Notes under the pieces: model-generated
What the model was told of the DNA's origin: nothing
The model's input: only the letters and a program-made list of their open reading frames with translations
Databases searched by the model: none
From: Myotis daubentonii
Lineage: Eukaryota > Chordata > Mammalia > Chiroptera > Vespertilionidae
Assembly (NCBI RefSeq): GCF_963259705.1
Contig: NC_081846.1
Span: 57,999,205 to 58,063,204, forward strand
DNA length: 64,000 bases
Reading direction: 5' to 3'
Program-made: the position numbers and the translations under genes
Shown: one piece after another, positions 55,615-64,000 of the stretch
Numbering within the stretch: position 1 is the first letter of the stretch
How the letters are laid out: each line of letters begins with the position of its first letter

Positions 55615-56925
55615 AAGTGTTGAATTTGTTAAACTATTGAAGTTTTTCAACACCAGAATTCTCTGGAAAAGAACCTTGCTTCCTTGGAAGATCAGAGCTT
55701 TCCAACTTGCAGGGATGTTACTATTTTCAAGAGACAAAAAAAATATGTGGGGAGTAAATTCCTGACATTGGTGTTTACTGATGCCTTATGGCTTGGCACA
55801 GTGGTCACATTCACTACCCTGTTAATCCCTGTCATGGGTCTGAGAAATAGAGGGTGGAGGAGGTGCAAGTTCCATTTACTTTTGAGGAAGCAGGCCCATA
55901 GAGGACTCTACCTCCAGCTCCTTCAGCTCCAAATCTCTCCAGCCAACCATAGATTACCATGTAGGGTACAGTTACCAAATAATGAGCAAGCCAAGTCAGA
56001 CAAAACATGTGTCCTAGCAATTTGTTGCCTTTTTTTAAAAGCATCTGTTTTGTGGGTGTCTGAAAGGGCTCAGGCTTGTCCCACATCTTTTTTTTTTTTT
56101 TTTTTTTCTGTTTACTTGGATCCAGAATAAAATGAGAACAAAGTCTTTTTATGCTTGGGAATGTTTTGATTCAGCCAAGGTGGTGGTGGTGGTGGTGGTG
56201 GTGATGGTTGAAATCCTCAGGACTGTCACCATCATGCATCAAAGCCCAACAGTTATCCCCCCCCCCTCCCCCAGCCCCGCACTGCGGGGTCCTTGGATGG
56301 TAAAGTCAGTTGTGTATATCACTCCACCATAGGTCTTTCATAGACCTCAGAAAGAACACTTGGTTATTTCCAGCTGAGCTAGGTGAAGAAGCAAGTAATC
56401 TCTCTTACTCAAGGCAACTCATTTACATGACAATCACTTTTCAAGGTGCCCCATAACAGTAGAAATAACACCGGTACTGGATTCTTGGCTTTTGGTTGTT
56501 GTTGTTATTGAGGTTAAAATACTACCATTCACCTCAGTGTACGCGTAGGATTGAATTTAGGCTAATTGCTATTAATTGGTAACGTTGCCTTTGTATTTTC
56601 CATCACAATCCACATGGGGAGCACACCCATTACATAATAAGCTCCAGGGATTTAAACAGCACTTAAACAAGTTTCTAATATATTACTTTAAATCGTCCTT
56701 CACCTCCCCTTAAACCTTGTATATGATGTCCGCTCCTCCCCCCCCCCCCCCCCCAATTTTTAATTGCTGAAAACTGTAGCTGCCGGAGATATATTCCATA
56801 GGATGAGTCCTCACCCTCATCATCTGGCGCAAGGGGGTCTAGCTTGAGTCGCCATTTCATACAGGGGAGGGCCGCAGGAAATCATCCCGCAAGAGCTGAA
56901 GTTTGTGAAACTAAAGCAAAGGGTA
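55615..56925. other. Intergenic stretch with simple repeats
   Basis: Contains a T run (about 56088-56107), a GGT array (56178-56204) and C runs (56258-56268, 56737-56755). The 148-codon frame at 55684-56130 ends in the T run (poly-Phe) and is not a credible gene. Confidence 0.5.
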
Positions 56926-56929
56926 GCCA

Positions 56930-58120
56930 ATGCAGTCGAATAATTGGTTATTTCCTGGGCTGAACAGAGAGGGCGCCCTTCCACAGACACGTGCACAGCC
57001 CGGACAGGTGGTGGGACAGGCCCGGCGGGAATGCACCGGGGAGTCTCAGGCTCAGTCTAGTTGGAAATCCCGTAGGGCACCGGACTACAAACAAACGCCA
57101 AGAGACCTGGACGGGTGGGTCTTCTGTAGCGACCTGCGGAGCGGACCACCAGAAAGCAATTGCTGCAGGGCTTAAGTTTCCTAAAGTCTTAGCAGGGCTT
57201 TCCCTGCCGTCCTGACTCCCACCTCCAGGCCAGGGGGCTCCACGCCACCCCACTCCCTTGCTTCCCTCCAGCTCTGGGCGGCCTCTGCCAGCCGGCCCGA
57301 CAGCGCCAGGCCCCAGGCGGTTCCGAGGGCGCAGGGGGCGGAGGCGCGGCGGGGGCGGGCCCTGGCACCCTCCTCCCCCCACCCCGCTCCCCTCCAGCGC
57401 GTCCCTGGGGTCAGTGGCAGGAGCGCCGCGCACCGCCAGCCACGAGGGGCGTGAGATGGGGGAGGCAGAGGAGGGGTGCGCCCTCACGGATTAGAGCCAA
57501 CCGCGCACTTCCGAAGGCTGCGGGGCTGCGCTTCCCTCCCGCGCCCCGGGAACTTCAAAGCGGCGGGCGCTGCCCCGGCCGCCAGGTCCGCTCTGGGGCC
57601 TCGCAGCCCCGCGCGGCCGCCCGGTGGCCATGACCCGAGCGCTCGGCGCTGCGCTCCGCCAGGCTCTGCTGCTCGCCGCGGCCGCCGCGCTCTCCGCAGG
57701 TAGGACGGGCGCGGCTGCCCCGCGCTCACGCGGGGGTTGGGGGGGGGGGCGGGTAGGGGGGAGTCGGGGACCGTCCGCGGGCGGGCGCGGTAGTTGAAGA
57801 AGGTGCTTGGAGCAAACTGACCTTCCACGGGGCGGAATGGGAAGCGCCTGTTGGATCGAAGGGGCGCGGGCACCTGACGCCTGGCAGGCGTAGGGGCAGA
57901 CAGGTGTGTTGGGGACGAAGCCACCGAGGGAAGGGGAAAAGCGATAGGAACCGTGTGGGGGGTTGGGTAGTGGGTGAGGTAGGTGACAGATCTGGGGGCA
58001 GTTCGCAGCGGAGGAGAGTGTGTTGCTGGGTGTGCGCAGGGCTGGGAGCTGAGTGGCACCAGGAGTTCGCCCTGCAAGTGCCTGGGGGACGCTCTGTGCT
58101 GAGCTCCGCGCGGAGCCGAG
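56930..58120 (+). promoter_or_regulatory. CpG island promoter with GC boxes
   Basis: The only CpG-rich stretch of the window: dense CG dinucleotides from about 57270 to 57900, with GC-box-like 'ggcgggggcgggcc' (57345-57358) and 'ggggcgggtagg' (57744 region). No TATA box is evident. It covers the ATG exon at 57630 and its donor site, so it is the likely promoter and 5' UTR of the gene that begins here. Confidence 0.85.
57630..57699 (+). CDS. First coding exon of an unidentified secreted or membrane protein
   Basis: ATG at 57630 in a fair Kozak context (G at -3) opens 23 codons plus one base, reading MTRALGAALRQALLLAAA then AALSA, a textbook signal peptide: two Arg before a Leu/Ala core and a small-residue end. 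A strong donor, GCAG|GTAGGA, follows at 57700, giving a phase 1 exon. The CpG island, the ATG position and the donor make this the start of a real host gene that continues beyond 58 kb in plus orientation. I do not recognise the gene from 23 residues. Downstream exons other than the candidate at 58643 were not found, which is normal for long first introns. Confidence 0.75.
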
Positions 58121-58642
58121 CCAGGGGATGGGAGGCTGCGGAGAGGTGGGGGCGATTCAGACCGAGTTTGAGGAGGCCAGGGATACCTCAGAAGCCGCTG
58201 GTGCCAAGCGATGTAGGCGGGAGTGGGAGCTTAGATCTGCGTGGTTTGCAACACACGTTGCTTTCGAGGTACGATCTTTACCAAGAGTTGCAGGGAAAAA
58301 ATTCTGGCAAGCGTCCCAGCGTTTATAACAGGTCTGTTTCTTGATAGGCTAAGTAGCCCGAGCTAGAAACCAAACGTTTCTTGATAATGTTTACTAGAAA
58401 CTGGGGCAAATGCATCTTTGGTAAAAGCGAAGTGTGCTGAGATGAAAAACACATTTAATTCAGAAACTGTTTTCATTATAACATTATCCTGGGTTATGGA
58501 GAGCAGGAGCAGGATTCCTTGCTAACTCATTCTTGAAACATTTCAGTCAGACATTTAAGACATTTGCACATAAAAACCTGGTGTATTTTGGTAGAACTGC
58601 ACTTGGCCCGGAGCTGACTTTGATGCGTTTTTGTTTTCCCAG

Positions 58643-58679
58643 ATGACAATGTGTTTGACGTTAATAGCGATACTCCAGG
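58643..58679 (+). CDS. Candidate second coding exon (37 bp)
   Basis: A pyrimidine-rich tract and CAG acceptor (gtttttgttttcccag, ending 58642) precede it, and a donor GG|GTGGGT follows at 58680. Joined in phase with the previous exon it gives Asp-Asp-Asn-Val-Phe-Asp-Val-Asn-Ser-Asp-Thr-Pro, an acidic N-terminus just after the signal peptide. The frame fits and both splice sites are good, but 37 bp is short and only RNA data can confirm it. Confidence 0.4.
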
Positions 58680-58689
58680 GTGGGTAGTT

Positions 58690-59550
58690 TTCCTCTTAGT
58701 GACAATTCAGGAGAATGTTGTGAATAGTATGATTGCTGCATGCACAGATTTCAGTGTTTTAGATGGTCTGAGAGAAACACTACATGCATTTAAGTGAAAT
58801 TTTGATTATTGGGAGGGATTAATTAGGAAAGCAGTTACCCAGAGGTTATCAGGAAAATGATGAGGTAAAGTGAAATATTTTCATTCAGAGGTAGTAAAAT
58901 CGTAAATAGGGAAAAAACTGACTGCAGAGTCTTTATAAGAAATGGGTGGGAACTCTGCTAACTTGGAAAGAATATTCAAAGTACTGATAGAATTTACAAA
59001 AAAAAAATATAGTCTTCCAGATATTTTGACTAGACACCTGTGAAATTGCCTCCGCAGGCTGTCCATTCAGCCTTATTTATTTGGGGAGCTAATAGCTTAG
59101 CTGCAGAGGTTTAAAAAAGACTCAATTATCTTTTTATATCTCTTGAAAGGTATGTTTTATTCTATGACAGAATCTTTTAGAGAATTTCAGAGACCCTGGG
59201 TATAGCAGCATGGCAAAACAAGCCCTGCTATGTTCTGAAAAAGGAATGGAAACTTTTGACATTGAAATGTACAAAATAGAAAAAAAAAAGAATATCCATT
59301 CAAATTTGATTGTTTCCTCAAAACCTGAAGGCTAAGAAAAATGCCTGATGTGGAGATAATGTGTCAATATAGTAGAAAGGTGCTTACCAAACTTGAACTT
59401 TACAATGAACTTTTGAACATAAATCATTTTCAAATCTCTTAAAGAAACTTTATCCTTCTTTGTATCCCACAGAAAAAAAAGTCCGTTGCTATTTACATTT
59501 TTGATTCTTAATATTTGTGCAAATCTTTGATTATTTGGTAGGGGGATTCA
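58690..59550 (+). other. Presumed intron, nothing seen
   Basis: AT-rich DNA downstream of the candidate exon; no further exon is supported. Confidence 0.4.
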
Positions 59551-59579
59551 AGGTTATTTATTTATTTATTTATTTAGTT

Positions 59580-59826
59580 GTTGTTAATCCTCACCCGAGA
59601 ATATTTTTTCATTGATTTTTAGGGTGAGCGGGAGAGGGAAAGACAGAGAGAGAAGCGTCAATGTGAGAGAAACACATTGATTGGTTGCCTCCTGCAGGAG
59701 CCCTCACCAGGGCTCTGGCCGGGGAGGAGCTTGCAACCAAGGTATGTGCCCTTGACCGCAATCAAACCCGGGACCCTTTGGTCCACAGGCCGACACTCTA
59801 TCTGCTGAGCCAAACCAGCTAGGGCT
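59580..59826 (-). mobile_element. Ves-type SINE, antisense
   Basis: Left end 'ttaatcctcacccgagaatattttttcattg' is the tail complement; right end 'ctgctgagccaaaccagctagggc' is the head complement, with 'caatcaaacccgggacc' at box B. TTTA repeats on both sides (59554-59576 and 59827-59840) hold the target duplication. Confidence 0.9.
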
Positions 59827-59840
59827 TATTTATTTATTTA

Positions 59841-62800
59841 ACCTTCTAAGTTGTTTTTTTCATGTGGTTACCTGGTCACTTTTACAAATTACATTGTTAA
59901 TCATATTGGCCATTTTTGAAAATGTACATGCCATTATTGGCATGTTATATGAGAAGTTGCTTTTGACAAGATGACATAGCAAAACTGCATGACAGAAAAC
60001 GCCACCTTCCAGTTTGGCTCTGCTGAGCACCAGATCTAGGACCTTAAATATCTAAGGACATTGATAAACCAATAAAACGCCTTTTGCTTTGGCTGTTCTT
60101 TGCAGCAGCTCTATCACCTCAGATGTGTCATGCATCAACAGCATAATAGAAACTATTGCTCTTGATGAGAATCTCAGTGGGTAATCACTGATGAGAATTT
60201 AGAGAAAATATTTATTGGTCCAGACTGGCTAAAAACTAGGCTCCTCTGACTTACTCTCATTATCTAGTTACTGGGTTTCTTGATGTTTCATAAGAAAGCT
60301 CTGCGATAACCTCCCAACAGTTATCCTAGGTACTAAACAAAGAATTGGCAGAAAATGTCTCAAATTATAAGTTGTGCTTTGGATATTACATAGATTCATA
60401 CCTTCTCCACTAATTTTATGGAATTCCTTCGTCTTCTGGTTGGGAAAGGATTACTAAACTGAAAACTGTTTCATTTAATAACCAGGGTGGGGGTTGGCTT
60501 TTCAGATAGTGAGATTCTTACCACACATTCCCCCCCCCCCCGCTCCTCACTACCACCATACACTTCCCACTATACATTTTAAGCTTTGCTGGATTTGAAA
60601 GTGAACGCTTTGGATTGACTGGGTTTATAAATGCAAAAGGTATTGTCACCTTTGCCCTTCTTTAAGCACAATCATTTGTTGGTTGATGGACACAAATGTG
60701 GCAAGAGGCTCTCTGTTTCCAAGGAACAAACTTCTCTAGCCCAGAAGAAACTCTGTGCAGAAGTCCTTGGGGGCACATTTCTTCACTGACTATAATGCTT
60801 CAACCCGTTTTCCAGCCTCAGATGTACGAAGTATAAAACAGAGAGTACCCCGATTCACTATAATCATAGAAAAATAAAGGATTTGTGGTGTGAGAGAGAG
60901 AGGAAGAAAAGATGACACCAAATTTTTGACCCAAGCAATGGAAGAATAGACCCTTACGGGGGTTGAGGCCTGGAGACAAGAGGACAGCGGCAGATCTGAA
61001 GCCCAGTTTTGGTTATGTTGAGTTTAAAGTGCTTATTAGACATTGAAGTGGAGATATCAAGTACGTAATTGGTTTTATGCACCCAAAGTTTAGGTTATAA
61101 GACTGGTCAGAAGATAAAAAATATGGAGCTAAGGGCCCTTATAGATAATCTTAAAATATACATTAAATAGTCACAGGTTTAGCAATCATAGAACACCCAG
61201 TTAAATTGAATTTCAGATAAACAACAGACTTTTGATTACAAATATGTTCCAAATGTTACATGGTATATACTTATATTCAAAATTAATTGCTGCTTAATTC
61301 TACTTTAATTGGTGTTCTGTATTTTTAACTGGCAATCCAACATTAAAGAGATATTGTGGTGAGATGACCAGCTTCTGATACATGTATTTCCAGCTCTTGC
61401 ATCAGAAAGAGGAGTATAGACCTATTTCTAGTCCTCATCTCTTAGAACTGCTGTTCTAGCTCTGTTGCTGTCCCATATGCATCTCTGAATGGGTCACTAC
61501 CAGCTCTTTGCACTATTTCCACTGCTTCTGAGTCAACAGGGAGGGATACCCAGCCTTTCCTAACCTTATATGAGTAGCTTATTAGGAAAGGATGCGTGAA
61601 AAAGATAAGAATAACTCTCTAGACTCCCTGCAAATGATTGTTAGTGAAAGAAGTTGGTTTTGCCAGCATTTATTGTCTTTTGAGTGTGATTGTTATTTCC
61701 AAATGCATTTTTAGAATACTTTCCTTTTGAATAAACATTTATATGTTTCTCTTATAGAGGAGCTGAGGTCCAGTTTGTTGACTTTTTCTAGGCAGTGCTC
61801 GTATCACTTATTGTAAATAAGAGAAGGTTAAGAGGAGAGGTGAATGGATAGGGTCAGGGCTTAGAAGGGCTCGAGCCCCACAGGACCTGATAATCAGACA
61901 CAGTTCGAGGGTTAAGAGCATGTTCCTACGAGAGCGATTGCAAGCCCTTTGGGAGAGGGGCAGGGATATGTAAATGTCAGCCAGAGGCTGTTTAGCTCCC
62001 GCTATAGCTATGCCTTGAGCTGCTAACAAATGACTGGTATTGGCTTTATTTGGTGATCTGTAGGGGAAAGTGTCCTTTAAATGAATAACTGTAGGCCCGG
62101 GTCATTAAAAATCTCAAACAGATATGTTCAAATGTAAAGGGTTTATTTTAATAAACATTTAAAATGAGGGCTAATTTTTAAGTATAAATAGAAAAAAGAA
62201 CTGAAAAGGGGTGGGGAAATGGAAAATTCTAAGAACAAAGATTATACTTTGTATCATTCCTTATCATTTATATATGTGAATTTTTTTCTGGATTTTCCAT
62301 TGCTTTGGGCTTCTGTGTCTTAAATTTTCCCCAGCTGATATTCAAAATCTCAAGGTTTCTTTTTACATTGCTTAAGAAATTTGGATAATATTAGGATATG
62401 TTCATAAGTGATATAGAAATGCTACTTTTGCTAAGGAAACCTAGGAATACCTAGCTACGACCTTGGCTTAGTTGTGCCTAACTCTAGTTTAGAAGGGGTA
62501 ACTAGGGGACACCTAGAAAAGGGAGGCAAAATAAGGCAAAGTAACTGTTTTGTTACCTGGTGTTTTAATCCTAAATTGCATGGCAGAACTCTAATATACT
62601 ATCCTTTTTAAACTTTTACTAATTACTAAATAGCCTAAGGATAGAGAAAGGAGGTGTGTGATAAATCAGAATCCAGAATCCTGACACCGATACAGTCAAA
62701 AGTTTATGCAGTGCCTGGCAAAATAAAGCCAGCGTACCAGAGCAGGGAACCTCTATCTTTAATACCTGACCTTAGTCCATCCTCTATGGCAGCTCCGAAA

Positions 62801-63080
62801 AGAGTTCTGGGCGATAAACTCAAGGGTCACTGTTCAGTGAGGGAAAGTCGTGAGTCTGTGGAGAAAGGTGGTTGGGTCTCTTCTATGAGGAAGCAGGTCC
62901 TGTTATTCCCAACTTTCTATAAAGAGATGCACAAGAAGGCATCATAAGCATGAGTCCTGTGCTTTTGCACTCTTTGAAAGCTGGATCCTTAAGGCATGTG
63001 GGCCTCTTGGTTCCCTGGAATCTGAACAATACAAATCATTATTCCTTTCAATTGGGGATCCAATTAAAAGTAAAAGGGAA
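59841..63080. other. Presumed intron with L2 trace
   Basis: About 60890-61140 reads like an L2 3' region ('gcttattagacattgaagtggagatatcaagtacgtaattgg'). A C run lies at 60529-60541. The frames at 61808-62029 and 62654-62947 have no splice or domain support. Confidence 0.45.
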
Positions 63081-63084
63081 GGAG

Positions 63085-64000
63085 GAGAGAGATTCAAAAT
63101 GGCAGCAGAGTAGGTGGAAGCTACATGCACCTCCTTTCAGGATCAACCTGGAATTACAACTAAATTACAGAACAATCATACTGAATAACAAACTGAAGAC
63201 TAGCTGAAGGATTTACAGAAGAAGCCACATTGATATTGGTAGGAAGCGTAGAGACATGAAAGGAGTTGGCCCCGCTCCCACGAGTGGCAGCTGAGGGATA
63301 TCTCAGCTACAAGAGGGTTTCCCCTGAGAAGTTTGAGGTCTCAACCCCCAGCCCAGAGCATCAGAACAGGGAATAGGCACCCACATAACATCTGGCTGTG
63401 AAAATCAGTAGGAATTTTATCCATCAGGGAGGGACAGGAGTCTGCTAGAGACACAGGCACCCTTTTAAAGGGCTAACACACAACAATTTATTCACAGTCA
63501 CTTAACCAGGGCTGTGGTGAAGGGAGGGTGGAGCAGACTAGAGTCTGTGAAGAGAGTCTGAAGTTTCTGGCTCTGAGGAGAGCCCTGAGGGACAGCCTCC
63601 AGGATCCCTGTGCTGAGTCATTCTCCAATACCACAGTCGCCATCGCCATCTTTCTGGGGTGGAACACTCCCCTCTGTGTGGCATTAGCTTGAGGGAATGC
63701 AATAGCCCTACCCTCTGGCCTCCCTCTTGCACCACCCTGTGGAGCTCACATTCTACTGAGGAATCAAATGCCTTGGCCAGAATATAGAGGTCTGGGAAGA
63801 CTCGGGTGTCAGTGACTTAGTTGTGTGGCTTTGGGTTGGGGGCTATTCTCCCACTTTCCTGAGAACCTGACTGGTGCTCCCCCCTCACAGGAGATCCACT
63901 AGAACCACTTTCTGGGCTTCCAGCGGACCCACCCTGTGGGTTCTGGCTCCAGCTCAGACGGCCCCGCCCACCTGACTTCTGGTGGCTCCACCCTGCCAAA
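63085..64000 (+). mobile_element. L1 5' UTR, continuing past the window
   Basis: From 'gagagattcaaaatggcagcagagtaggtggaagctac' to the right edge the text is L1 5' UTR-like: 'ggaattacaactaaattacagaacaatcat', then GC-richer blocks. It differs from the 5' UTR of the half-L1. ORF1 is not reached, so it is unknown whether the element is complete. Confidence 0.7.

Noticed and set aside
55684..56130. 148-codon plus-strand frame
   Set aside because: Ends in poly-Phe from a T run, has no recognisable domain or splice sites.
56948..57487. 179-codon minus-strand open frame left of the ATG exon
   Set aside because: Same GC effect; no domain, no splice context, and it crosses the likely 5' UTR.
57484..58077. 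197-codon minus-strand open frame in the CpG island
   Set aside because: GC-rich DNA lacks stop codons by composition; the product is Pro/Arg-rich low complexity, and it overlaps the better supported plus-strand exon.
1..64000. CRISPR arrays, operons, ribosome binding sites, phage or plasmid features
   Set aside because: None seen; the sequence is mammalian nuclear DNA. Repeated units are microsatellites, SINEs and transposon ends.

Overview
The window is nuclear DNA of a vespertilionid bat. Three observations support this together: tRNA-derived Ves-type SINEs with intact A and B boxes, many HeliBat-type Helitrons (TC...CTAG ends, 3' hairpin, A|T insertion), and SPIN-like hAT elements with 8-bp target duplications. 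The genus cannot be told from the sequence alone. Nearly the whole window is intergenic and built from nested transposable elements. The only host-gene signal is a CpG island with a first coding exon near the right end.

Layout. 1-6900 is a nested transposon block: an old L1 (about 313-6895) broken by a Helitron 5' fragment, two Tc1-like ends or elements around a (TA)n run, and a young 5'-truncated L1 that still has an open ORF2 and a 16-bp target duplication. 7000-17430 holds an antisense MaLR-type LTR, a hAT MITE inside a MIR, an antisense class I ERV gag-protease relic, MIRs, and an antisense L1 that received an unidentified processed-pseudogene-like insert. 17431-19064 is a head-to-tail run of three Helitrons. 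19100-31100 is ordinary intergenic DNA with SINEs (one with a 3' transduction), L2, MIR and hAT-Charlie remnants. 31100-45600 has a SPIN element, two Helitrons, L1 pieces, a Tigger end, an unrecognised antisense reading frame and a tiny mariner-like MITE. 45686-47585 is a complete half-L1 (HAL1-like) retrotransposon with an intact 282-residue ORF1. 47600-56900 has a second SPIN, another Helitron, hAT remnants, and a 41-bp insert that reads as the 5' half of tRNA-Ile(UAU) with its own target duplication. 56930-58120 is the CpG island, with an ATG exon encoding a signal peptide (57630-57699) and a phase-compatible candidate second exon (58643-58679). The right edge enters the 5' UTR of another L1.

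How the parts relate. The young L1 and an ORF2 partner elsewhere would supply reverse transcriptase in trans to the half-L1, the Ves SINEs, the processed pseudogene and the tRNA-half insert; the target duplications seen at these loci fit one L1-type machinery. Helitrons, Tc1, SPIN and mariner-like copies are the DNA-transposon layer for which vespertilionid bats are known. Subfamily names come from pattern recognition of consensus-like ends, not from a database search, and boundaries of old repeats are approximate.
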